A stretch of DNA of 64,000 nt, from NCBI GenBank assembly GCA_040880725.1, contig JBBDHV010000021.1:62001-126000 (forward strand), read 5' to 3'. Position numbers and translations under genes: made by a program. Of the stretch, positions 1 to 7,018 are shown piece after piece. Source of the stretch: DATHWB01 sp040880725 (GTDB lineage Bacteria > Actinomycetota > Acidimicrobiia > Spongiisociales > ZC4RG35). The notes below the pieces were generated by a model. It was given only the letters and a program-made list of their open reading frames with translations, ran no database searches and had not been told where the DNA came from. Every line of letters begins with the position of its first letter. The first letter of the stretch is position 1.

Positions 1-1
1 C

Positions 2-1201
2 TTCGACACCGACGCCTGCACCGTCTGCGGTCGATGCACTTCGGTCTGTCCCGCCAACATCACCGGCAAACCGCTCGATCCTCGGGAGATCGTCCTCAAG
101 GCCGGCGAGGTGATGGCGGCGTCGGGTGCCCCGGTGGTTTCTCCTCCGGTTGGCCTGGCACCGGGCATCGTGATCGAGGGCGACTCGGTGTTCCAACGGG
201 TGACGCCCGAAGAGGTGTGGTCGTGCACGACATGCAAGGCGTGCGACGAGATCTGCCCGGTCGACATCGAGATCCTCGACAAGATCCTCGACATGCGCCG
301 CTACCTGTCACTCATGGAGTCGAACTTCCCGAGCGAACTCGGCAAGGCGTACATGGCGATGGAGAACCAGGGCAATCCGTGGGGAATGGGTCAGCAGAAT
401 CGAGCCGACTGGACGAAGAAGCTGGACTTCGAGGTGCCGATCCTCGGCGAGGACGGAGTCGACCACGCCGAGTATCTCTGGTTTGTCGGGTGTGCGGGAA
501 GCTTCGACGATCGGAATCAGAACGTCACTGTGTCTCTCGCCAAGCTGCTCCACGAGGCCGGAATCGATTTCGCCATCCTCGGTCCCGGGGAGACGTGCAA
601 CGGCGACCCGGCCCGTCGGTCCGGCAACGAGTATCTGTGGCAGCAACTTGCATTGCAGAACATCGAGACGTTCGACGACCTCGGGGTGAAGAAGGTCATC
701 ACCCAATGTCCGCATTGTTTCAACACGCTCGCCAACGAATATCCCCAGATGGGCGGAACCTACGAGGTCGTCCACCACACCCAAGTGCTGGCCGAGTTGC
801 TCGCCCAGAAGCGGGTGACGCCGAAGGGCGGTTCGGGAGCTGCCAAGCGGATCACCTATCACGACCCTTGCTATCTCGGTCGACACAACGACATCTATCT
901 GGCGCCGCGCGAGGTCGTGGCGGCATCGGGCGAAGTGGACATGGTCGAGATGCCGCGCCACGGAACCCGGGGTCTGTGTTGTGGAGCGGGAGGCGCCCGG
1001 TTCTGGTTGGAGGAACACACGGGCAAGAAGGTCAACATCGAACGTGCCGAAGAGGCGTTGGCGACGGGAGCCACCGAGATCGCCGTGTCCTGCCCGTACT
1101 GCTTCGTGATGATCGATGACGGCGTCAAGGAACTCGGTCGCGGCGATGACGTGCGGGTGCGTGACCTCGCCCAGTTGCTGACCGACGGCTACGAGGACTA
1201 G
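2..1201 (+). CDS. (Fe-S)-binding oxidoreductase with CCG domains, 5' partial
   Basis: The reading frame is open from base 2, so the N-terminus lies outside the window. It begins in a ferredoxin-type 4Fe-4S motif (CTVCGRC, then CP) followed by a second one (CTTCKACDEICP) near base 225. Two cysteine-rich CCG modules follow: GCAGSFD and CPHCFNTLANEY, then HDPCYLGRHN, CCGAGGARFW and SCPYCFVMIDD. This is the architecture of HdrD/GlpC-like heterodisulfide-reductase-related proteins, which pass electrons between quinones or flavoproteins and a soluble partner. In actinobacteria such proteins often carry an N-terminal membrane part, and that part would be upstream here. The substrate cannot be told from sequence. 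Family call sure, role not. Confidence 0.85.
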   Translation, partial: FDTDACTVCGRCTSVCPANITGKPLDPREIVLKAGEVMAASGAPVVSPPVGLAPGIVIEGDSVFQRVTPEEVWSCTTCKACDEICPVDIEILDKILDMRRYLSLMESNFPSELGKAYMAMENQGNPWGMGQQNRADWTKKLDFEVPILGEDGVDHAEYLWFVGCAGSFDDRNQNVTVSLAKLLHEAGIDFAILGPGETCNGDPARRSGNEYLWQQLALQNIETFDDLGVKKVITQCPHCFNTLANEYPQMGGTYEVVHHTQVLAELLAQKRVTPKGGSGAAKRITYHDPCYLGRHNDIYLAPREVVAASGEVDMVEMPRHGTRGLCCGAGGARFWLEEHTGKKVNIERAEEALATGATEIAVSCPYCFVMIDDGVKELGRGDDVRVRDLAQLLTDGYED

Positions 1202-1407
1202 TCCGCTCGGACACCACCGCGATGCTCCTGGAGTACCGGCGGCATTGCCGTAGCTTGGTCTTGGGAAAGAGGCTATCGGAGTTGTCGAACCGCGGCGTGT
1301 GAGACGACCGGTATTCGGGGGAAGCTGGCGGTTGAAGGACCTCCTGTCAGTTGCCATCCCGGACGAGGTCGGCAGGGCACGGTTTGGTTCGATGAGTGCG
1401 GGGCACT

Positions 1408-1442
1408 GATTCAGGGCGGCACGGGGCATGCTGCCCTGAATC
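1408..1442. repeat. 14-bp-arm stem-loop upstream of lipoprotein gene
   Basis: GATTCAGGGCGGCA and TGCTGCCCTGAATC pair around a 7-base loop, with a single G-U position. No T-run follows, so it is not a typical intrinsic terminator. It lies 207 bases after the Fe-S gene and 46 bases before the lipoprotein start, so it could be an operator, an mRNA end or an attenuation hairpin. The rest of 1202-1488 shows nothing recognisable. Confidence 0.6.
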
Positions 1443-1488
1443 GCGTTCGGAATCGGATCGGTCGGTCGTCGGTACTCTCGGTCCACGC

Positions 1489-2040
1489 ATGCGCACCACT
1501 TCTGCCCTGCTTCTCTGCGTTCTCCTGGTCGGTTGTTCGCCGTCGTCGTCGAACGACTCCGCAACCACAATCGTGACGGTGGTGTCGACGACGGCGGCCG
1601 TCACCACCACGACGACGTTGTCGCCGGCAGCCGCGAGGCTGGCCTTTGTGAGTTGCCTCGCCGACGAGGGAGTGGAGGTTCCCGCCGATGCGTTCGATGC
1701 GGACGGCGCGCCGCGGCTCGGAGCACTCGCCGAGTCGCTGAACACGGCCGACCCGGCAGTGCAGGAGGCTGTCGTCGAATGTTCTCCGCTGCTGACGTCC
1801 AGCCAGGCCGTGGACCTAATGGCCGATCCCGAGGTCCGCAACCTGGTGATCGAACAGCTCGCCGCGTTCGCCCAGTGCATGCGCGATCAGGGCCTCGCCG
1901 ACTTCCCGGATCCCGATGTCGATGCGCCCGTCGATGCGCCCTTCGCTGTTGAAGACGTGCCCTTTTCGTCGCCGGGATTCGATGAAGCCCTCGGCTCCTG
2001 CCGAATGGTCGTCGGTTCCTTCGGGCTGGGCGGCGCGTGA
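1489..2040 (+). CDS. putative lipoprotein, function unknown
   Basis: 183 residues. The ATG is followed by a short basic n-region, a hydrophobic stretch and a lipobox (LLVGCS, Cys about residue 14), then a low-complexity Ser/Thr/Val linker and a helical domain with three further Cys. One of these is in a FAQCMRDQG-like motif (about residue 130) seen in small secreted actinobacterial proteins. The start was chosen because the lipoprotein signal begins there and TACTCT lies 10 bases upstream, as in other leaderless genes here. An earlier in-frame start would put 31 non-signal residues in front. Monocistronic, about 45 bases before pheA. No function assigned. Confidence 0.7.
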   Translation: MRTTSALLLCVLLVGCSPSSSNDSATTIVTVVSTTAAVTTTTTLSPAAARLAFVSCLADEGVEVPADAFDADGAPRLGALAESLNTADPAVQEAVVECSPLLTSSQAVDLMADPEVRNLVIEQLAAFAQCMRDQGLADFPDPDVDAPVDAPFAVEDVPFSSPGFDEALGSCRMVVGSFGLGGA

Positions 2041-2083
2041 GGTCGGCGGAAGCCCCGCGCGGGCGTTCTAGGGTTCACGGATC

Positions 2084-2893
2084 ATGAAGATCGGCTTCCA
2101 GGGAGAGCGCTTCTCCTATTCGGACCAGGCGAGTCTCGAGCTCTTCCCCGACGGGGATCGGCTCGGATTCGAGACGTTCTCGTCCGCATTTGACGCGCTC
2201 CGTGACGGGGAGGTCGGGCGCCTCGTCCTGCCGATCGAGAACTCGACCACCGGCAGCGTGCTTCCCGTGCTCGACCGCTTGCTGCCAGGCAACGTGCACA
2301 TCGTTGCCGAACATCTCGTCGAGGTCCGCCACTGTCTGCTCGTCTCGCCGGGGACGACGATCGACACCATCAAGACGGTGCATTCCCATCCCGAGGCGCT
2401 CGCCCAGGCCGAAGTATTCATCGGCCGGCACGGATGGACCGCGATGCCCGAGCACGACACGGCGGGAGCGGTGCGTCTCGTTGCCGACCGGGCAGACCCT
2501 TCCGAAGCGGCGCTCGGCCCTGAGCGCGCCGCACGTCCGAACGGTCTGGAGGTGCTGGTTCGCGATGTGGTCGACCGGGCGCACAACACGACCCGGTTTG
2601 TCGTGGTGGCCCCCGGCGAGACAGAGACACGACCGGATGCCGACAAGTCGACCGTGGCGTTCACGACATCTCACACCCCTGGTGCGCTCGCCCTGGCACT
2701 CACGGAACTGGGTCTCAGAGGCGCGAACCTGACCCGGATCGAGTCCCGGCCCGCCGAGGACGCGTGGCAATACCGGTTCTTCGTGGAGCTTCGCCACGAG
2801 CCGGGTGCGGACGGTCTGCACCGGGTATTCGATCCTCCGCCGTCGTCGCTGGGCGACATCCGGTTCCTGGGGACCTACAAGGCCGTTCGCTGA
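2084..2893 (+). CDS. pheA: prephenate dehydratase
   Basis: Converts prephenate to phenylpyruvate in phenylalanine biosynthesis, in the cytoplasm. 269 residues, normal for a monofunctional enzyme. The N-terminal periplasmic-binding-like catalytic domain contains IGFQGERFSY at the start, the LPIENSTTGSV loop and the catalytic TTRF motif near residue 170. A C-terminal ACT regulatory domain (about 185-269) carries GALALAL and ESRP, the parts that usually bind phenylalanine for feedback inhibition. TAGGGT lies 9 bases before the ATG, suggesting leaderless transcription. The 3' end overlaps the convergent CpaE-like gene by 19 bases. The partner tyrA lies about 20 kb away. Confidence 0.95.
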   Translation: MKIGFQGERFSYSDQASLELFPDGDRLGFETFSSAFDALRDGEVGRLVLPIENSTTGSVLPVLDRLLPGNVHIVAEHLVEVRHCLLVSPGTTIDTIKTVHSHPEALAQAEVFIGRHGWTAMPEHDTAGAVRLVADRADPSEAALGPERAARPNGLEVLVRDVVDRAHNTTRFVVVAPGETETRPDADKSTVAFTTSHTPGALALALTELGLRGANLTRIESRPAEDAWQYRFFVELRHEPGADGLHRVFDPPPSSLGDIRFLGTYKAVR

Positions 2894-3816
2894 CGCGCGA
2901 GGTCCCGCAGGGCCGCCCGCATTTCCGCCGTGGGAAGCTGCCCGGGTCCGGCCATGTCGTGTTCGGAGATGACTGCCGTCGGCTCGAGTCCTGTCGCGCG
3001 TCGTACCTGTCGGACGTCCTGGCCGGGCCGGTGCCGATTGATCACGAGGTGAGGGGTCGGTCCCACCCACGTCTCGCACAGTCTGGCGAGTCGCACGACG
3101 CCGACATCGCTTGCCTCGCCGACGATCACGACCTGGGAGACATCGATGATCGAGTGCCACGCAGAGTGAGGGCCTCCGTCGATGACGGTCGTGGCGTGCG
3201 CATCGCGCGCCGCGTCGATGATGCCGGCGAGCCGCACGGTTCCGACGACGGAGGTGCCCGCCGGTGCGGGTACGAGCGACGCTCCCCGGGTCCGATGCAG
3301 CATGCCGGAGCGCGTAGGTGGCAGCATCATTCGGAGCCCGAGTGACGGTCCGGCAAGATCCGCTTCGATCAGGCACGACTGTTCCGAGACTCCTGCCACA
3401 TGGGTGAGGGCGAGCGCCACTTCGCTGCGCCCCGGAGCTCCGCGTGGGCCGGTGACTTCCACGACCCTCCCCGGCTGCCGTTCGTGGCCGGCCAGCGCCA
3501 TGGCCAGCATGCCCGCGGGGGGTGTGGCGGCGTCGATGACGTCAGGGATCCCGGCCGCGTCGAGAATCTTGGCCCCGGGCGCGTCGGTGGCCACCCCGAT
3601 GAGCCTCGTCGCAGTGGACAGTTCCCGCAGATTGGAGGCCGGCAACCAGTGTGCCTCCGACCCGACGAAGACGACGTCGGCTCGCGCCGCAACGTCGACC
3701 AACCCGGCGTGGTCACAGCATCGGCCCACGAGGCGCGCCAGTCCGGTCCTGCGGGCGTGCTCCACCAATCGTGACTCCCAGCCTGCTCCGATGACGGTGG
3801 CAATCCCAGGTCTCAC
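2875..3816 (-). CDS. CpaE/MinD-like ATPase with altered P-loop
   Basis: 313 residues from a GTG that overlaps the upstream stop (GTGA). The first 115 residues look like a Rossmann or pseudo-receiver half. From about residue 118 there is a MinD/ParA-type fold with a deviant Walker A, GPRGAPGRS, and a Walker A' segment LIEADLAGP near 155. In normal members the P-loop reads KGGxGK[ST]; here both lysine positions are arginine. Actinobacterial CpaE-like proteins of the septum-site/tad neighbourhood have this two-part layout and are membrane or pilus-machinery associated. No pilus genes are adjacent. Nucleotide hydrolysis is doubtful. Family likely, function unassigned. Confidence 0.6.
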   Translation of the reverse strand: MRPGIATVIGAGWESRLVEHARRTGLARLVGRCCDHAGLVDVAARADVVFVGSEAHWLPASNLRELSTATRLIGVATDAPGAKILDAAGIPDVIDAATPPAGMLAMALAGHERQPGRVVEVTGPRGAPGRSEVALALTHVAGVSEQSCLIEADLAGPSLGLRMMLPPTRSGMLHRTRGASLVPAPAGTSVVGTVRLAGIIDAARDAHATTVIDGGPHSAWHSIIDVSQVVIVGEASDVGVVRLARLCETWVGPTPHLVINRHRPGQDVRQVRRATGLEPTAVISEHDMAGPGQLPTAEMRAALRDLARQRTAL

Positions 3817-4106
3817 AGCGACCGCAATCCGGACACGACCGAGATGGGGATGATCACGCTGCCACGCGTCGAGACGAGGTCGAAGTGGTCCGCACCGACG
3901 CTCTCGATGACTCCGGCGATCTCGCCTTCGCGATGGGTGACCACGACCGCCTCGGAACGCTCTTCGAGGTCGATCAGGCGGTCCCGAACCGTGGCGGAAC
4001 GGCGCCGACTGAGATCCGCCGCTTCCTGCTCGGCTCGAAGCACCCGGTCGAGGTGGGTGCGGATGTGCCGGTCGATCTCGATGAGATCTGGATGCTCGTG
4101 GTGCAT
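3813..4106 (-). CDS. small hypothetical protein
   Basis: 97 residues and not recognised. The N-terminal half is charged and helical (IDRHIRTHLDRVLRAEQEAA, then an Arg-rich stretch). The C-terminal half alternates hydrophobic residues in a way that suggests a small beta-barrel (GVIESVGADHFDLVSTRGS). Its stop overlaps the GTG of the CpaE-like gene by 4 bases, so the two are translationally coupled and probably share a function. The upstream interval 4107-4248 is the most A/T-rich in this part and should hold its promoter, divergent from clpS. Confidence 0.55.
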   Translation of the reverse strand: MHHEHPDLIEIDRHIRTHLDRVLRAEQEAADLSRRRSATVRDRLIDLEERSEAVVVTHREGEIAGVIESVGADHFDLVSTRGSVIIPISVVSGLRSL

Positions 4107-4248
4107 GCTCGCTCCGATATCGCTGACGTGTCGTACTTTGTAATAGAACGTAAACCAACGTCAAGCAATAGTATCTGTCGCCCCAGCAAGGTGTTGTCGG
4201 CACCGTTCATGTGCCAGCGGGACCGGTGAGCACCTACCATCGAACGCC

Positions 4249-4548
4249 ATGACTGCTCCACGACTGGCGATGCCTCAGGCTCCAACGGTCACTCCGGATA
4301 CCGACGAGTCCGCCGACACCGACCTCACGTGGAAGGTGGTGGTGTGGAATGACCCCGTGAACCTGTTCGACTACGTCATCTGGGTGCTGATGGAACTCTT
4401 CGGCCACTCGAAGGCGAAGGCGGAGAAGCTCACGTCCCAAATCCATCACGATGGCCGGGCCATCGTCAACGACGGACCCCGAGAACAAGCCGAGATGGAC
4501 TGCTACCGGTTGCATCGGCAGGGCCTGTGGGCCACTCTTGAAAAGTGA
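4249..4548 (+). CDS. clpS: ATP-dependent Clp protease adaptor ClpS
   Basis: 99 residues. It delivers N-degron substrates to ClpAP/ClpCP in the cytoplasm. The diagnostic core is present after a flexible 25-residue N-terminal extension: VVWNDPVNLFDYVIWVL, then LFGHSKAKAEKL and an acidic-basic C-terminus ending in WATLEK. TACCAT 8 bases before the ATG fits leaderless initiation. It heads a three-gene operon (DUF2017, trmA) joined by 4-base overlaps. The ClpS-DUF2017 pair is common in actinobacteria. Confidence 0.92.
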   Translation: MTAPRLAMPQAPTVTPDTDESADTDLTWKVVVWNDPVNLFDYVIWVLMELFGHSKAKAEKLTSQIHHDGRAIVNDGPREQAEMDCYRLHRQGLWATLEK

Positions 4549-5000
4549 CGAATCTCTTCGAGCCCACTCCTGATGGCGTCCGCATCACTCTGCCTGAGGG
4601 ACTCGTCGACTTCCTCGAAGATGTCCCCACCGCCTTGGATCTCGTCGGCAAGCGCAAGGAGGACCCTGCCGCCGAACGTTTCCACGTGGCGATCTATCCC
4701 GAAGACGACGCGGCCAACGACGAATACTGGCGTTGGATGGAAGGCGAACTCGACGAGTCGCGGGCTGCAGACCGCTCGGCGTTCGCCACCATCCTCGGCT
4801 CGGCAACCGACGGTGTCGTCGTCAGCCGGGCGGAAGCCCACGGAGTGCTCAGGGTGCTCGTGGAGATCCGACTGGCCGTGGCGGCCCGGCTCGGCGTCGA
4901 GACCGAGGAGGACTACCAGGCTCTGGATCACACCGATGCGGTGGTCCTCGACACGCTCGCCGAACTGCAATTGCTGTTGTTGACCGCGATGCAGTCGTGA
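4545..5000 (+). CDS. DUF2017 family protein
   Basis: 151 residues, starting at a GTG that overlaps the clpS stop. It is mostly helical and acidic, with an aromatic YWRWMEGEL segment around residue 60 and a C-terminal helix pair ending LAELQLLLLTAMQS. DUF2017 proteins regularly sit next to clpS in actinobacteria. The link suggests a role in substrate handling by the Clp system, but no activity is established. The stop overlaps the GTG of the next gene. Confidence 0.8.
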   Translation: MTNLFEPTPDGVRITLPEGLVDFLEDVPTALDLVGKRKEDPAAERFHVAIYPEDDAANDEYWRWMEGELDESRAADRSAFATILGSATDGVVVSRAEAHGVLRVLVEIRLAVAARLGVETEEDYQALDHTDAVVLDTLAELQLLLLTAMQS

Positions 5001-6121
5001 CCCTCGTCGAGATCGACGCGGTCGGTTCCGACGGCGAAGGGATCGGAAGACTCGACGGGAAAGCCGTCTTCGTCGCGGGTGCGATGCCGGGGGATGTGGC
5101 GGAGGTGGAGATCGTCATGTCCAAGAAGCGGTTCGCCCGCGGTCTGCTGACCGCGCTGGCCCGTCCGTCACCGGACCGTATTCCGATGCCATGTCGCCAT
5201 GCCGCCGAGTGCGGGGGATGCACCTGGCAGATGGCGCCTCGCGACCTGCAGGCGGCCTGGAAGCAGGCTGCGGTCGAGGCGGCACTCGGCCGGATCGGCC
5301 GTTTCGATTCCGTCGACGTGCGACCTGTCGAGACGCCCGGTCCCGACTTCGGATATCGCAATCGACTGGACCTCCACCCGTCTCCGGCAGGCCCAGGCTT
5401 TCACCGGCCGGCCAGCCACGATCTCGTGGTGCTCGCCGAATGCCTTCTCGGCGCGCCTGCGGTTGCGGCGCTGCTCGACGACGTGCTGGGGAGACCCGCA
5501 GAGTCGGACTTGACGCTCCGGGCGGGGCTGAGGACCGGCGAAGCGGTCATCATCGGGGAGGGCCACGCCCGACCCCAGGACGCGATCATCACGGAGATCG
5601 TTACGGGAATCCGGTTTCAGATCACCGGCCGGGCGTTCTTCCAGCCCAACACCGATGGCGCAGAGACGTTGGTGCGCCTCGTCGCCGAGGCTGCCGGCTC
5701 GGGTACGACCCTCGTGGACGTGTTCGCGGGCGTCGGGCTCTTCGGCGCAACCGTGGGCGCCGACTTCGCCGACGTGATCGCCATCGAGTTCAGCCGCACC
5801 GCGGTCGCAGACCTCAGACGCAACCTTCCCGAAGGCCGGGTCCTGGCCATGCCGGCCCTGCCAGGCTTGCAGGCGCTCGATGCGGGGGCGGACGTCGTCA
5901 TCGTCGATCCGCCGCGCACGGGACTGGGGCCGGAAACGGTCGATGCGCTCGTCGCTTTTGGCCCACCGGTGCTCGTCTCCGTCTCGTGCGACTCGGCCAC
6001 GTTCGCACGAGACGCCCGCCTGCTCGCCGATGCCGGCTATCTACTGGAGTGGGTCCAGCCTGTCGACCAGTTCCCCCAGACTCCCCACGTGGAAACGGTC
6101 TCGCGGTTCGTGCGCTCCTGA
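4997..6121 (+). CDS. TrmA/RumA-family (uracil-5-)-methyltransferase
   Basis: 374 residues, from a GTG overlapping the DUF2017 stop. It transfers a methyl group from SAM to C5 of a uridine in 23S rRNA or tRNA. An N-terminal TRAM domain (1-60) is followed by the 4Fe-4S ligands C-x5-C-x2-C (CRHAAECGGC, about 65-75) and the fourth Cys 73 residues later, exactly the RumA spacing. The SAM fold holds FQPN, DVFAGVGLFG and DPPRTGL, and the catalytic Cys is in VSVSCDS near 330. Which uridine is modified cannot be read from sequence; RumA-like 23S rRNA activity is the better guess because the cluster is complete. Confidence 0.88.
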   Translation: MTLVEIDAVGSDGEGIGRLDGKAVFVAGAMPGDVAEVEIVMSKKRFARGLLTALARPSPDRIPMPCRHAAECGGCTWQMAPRDLQAAWKQAAVEAALGRIGRFDSVDVRPVETPGPDFGYRNRLDLHPSPAGPGFHRPASHDLVVLAECLLGAPAVAALLDDVLGRPAESDLTLRAGLRTGEAVIIGEGHARPQDAIITEIVTGIRFQITGRAFFQPNTDGAETLVRLVAEAAGSGTTLVDVFAGVGLFGATVGADFADVIAIEFSRTAVADLRRNLPEGRVLAMPALPGLQALDAGADVVIVDPPRTGLGPETVDALVAFGPPVLVSVSCDSATFARDARLLADAGYLLEWVQPVDQFPQTPHVETVSRFVRS

Positions 6122-6517
6122 CTCGCGAACCGGTTTCAGCCTTCCCTGGCCGCGACGTCGAGCACACGGGCCAGTTCAGCCGGTTGGCTGGGTTCGGCAC
6201 GCGTGAGAGGCTGGGAGAGGGGGTCGTTTCCGCTCGCGACCCGCTCGCCGGCTCAAGGCAGCCGACGGTCCCCCTACGTCGCGGTTTCTTCCCCCAGTGG
6301 GGCAAGTCCGGCGCCAGCCGGGATGGGGGAGTTCTCGGGTGTGTCTTCGGTTCGGCATCGGTCCACCACGTGAAGTGTATGCGCCGGACCCGTCGCGTAT
6401 GTCGGTGCTGCGCGGACTTCTCCAACGTTGCCCCAGCCTGTGGAAAAGTCCGGATCGCGGACCCTCGTCTCGAGAGGTGGCATTAGGTTCGGGGCCAGTC
6501 GTCCAAGGAGGAGCACC
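6122..6517 (+). other. 396-base non-coding interval before coxS
   Basis: I find no convincing gene. Open frames here lack ribosome sites and recognisable products. The last 35 bases contain a TAGGTT box (about 6484-6489) and a strong AAGGAGGAG ribosome site at 6505-6513, so the promoter and leader of the molybdenum-hydroxylase operon should be here. The unusual length leaves room for regulator sites, but I see no clear palindrome. Confidence 0.5.
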
Positions 6518-7018
6518 TTGCAGGTGTCATTGACCGTCAACGGGGAGTCGGTGTCGGCCGATGTCGAACCACGGACACTTCTTGTGCACTTCATTCGGGA
6601 GAATCTCGACCTCACAGGCACGCATGTCGGATGCGAAACGTCGTACTGCGGCGCCTGCACGGTGCTGGTGGACGGCAAGTCCGTGAAGTCGTGCACGATG
6701 CTCGCCGTGCAGGCGGCCGGTGCGACCGTGACCACGATCGAGGGTCTCGCCGAAGGCGACGAAATGCACGCCTTGCAAGAGGGCTTCTGGGAGCGCCACG
6801 GTCTGCAATGCGGCTACTGCACTCCCGGGATGATCATGTCGGCGGCAGGTCTGCTCGCCGAGAATCCGAGTCCGACCGAAGATGACATTCGGCACGGAAT
6901 CGAAGGAAATCTGTGCCGGTGCACCGGCTATCACAACATCGTGAAGGCCATCGACTACGCCGCTTCCAAGTTGCGTGGCGAAACCCCTGCCCCGGCGGAA
7001 TGGGAGGTGAACGCATGA
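6518..7018 (+). CDS. coxS: molybdenum hydroxylase small (2Fe-2S) subunit, CoxS-type
   Basis: 166 residues. It carries the two [2Fe-2S] clusters that move electrons from the Mo site to FAD. The N-terminal plant-type cluster is GCETSYCGAC plus a distal Cys (KSC). The second uses CGYC with TPGM and CRCTGY. The start is a TTG (6518), chosen because AAGGAGG sits 6 bases before it and family homology begins at once (VSLTVNGE). The stop overlaps the coxL ATG (ATGA). The order S-L-M is that of form II operons. Confidence 0.92.
   Translation: MQVSLTVNGESVSADVEPRTLLVHFIRENLDLTGTHVGCETSYCGACTVLVDGKSVKSCTMLAVQAAGATVTTIEGLAEGDEMHALQEGFWERHGLQCGYCTPGMIMSAAGLLAENPSPTEDDIRHGIEGNLCRCTGYHNIVKAIDYAASKLRGETPAPAEWEVNA

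Noticed and set aside
308..1570. A 420-codon minus-strand frame across the Fe-S gene
   Set aside because: The opposite strand has complete cysteine motifs; the antisense product has none and no ribosome site.
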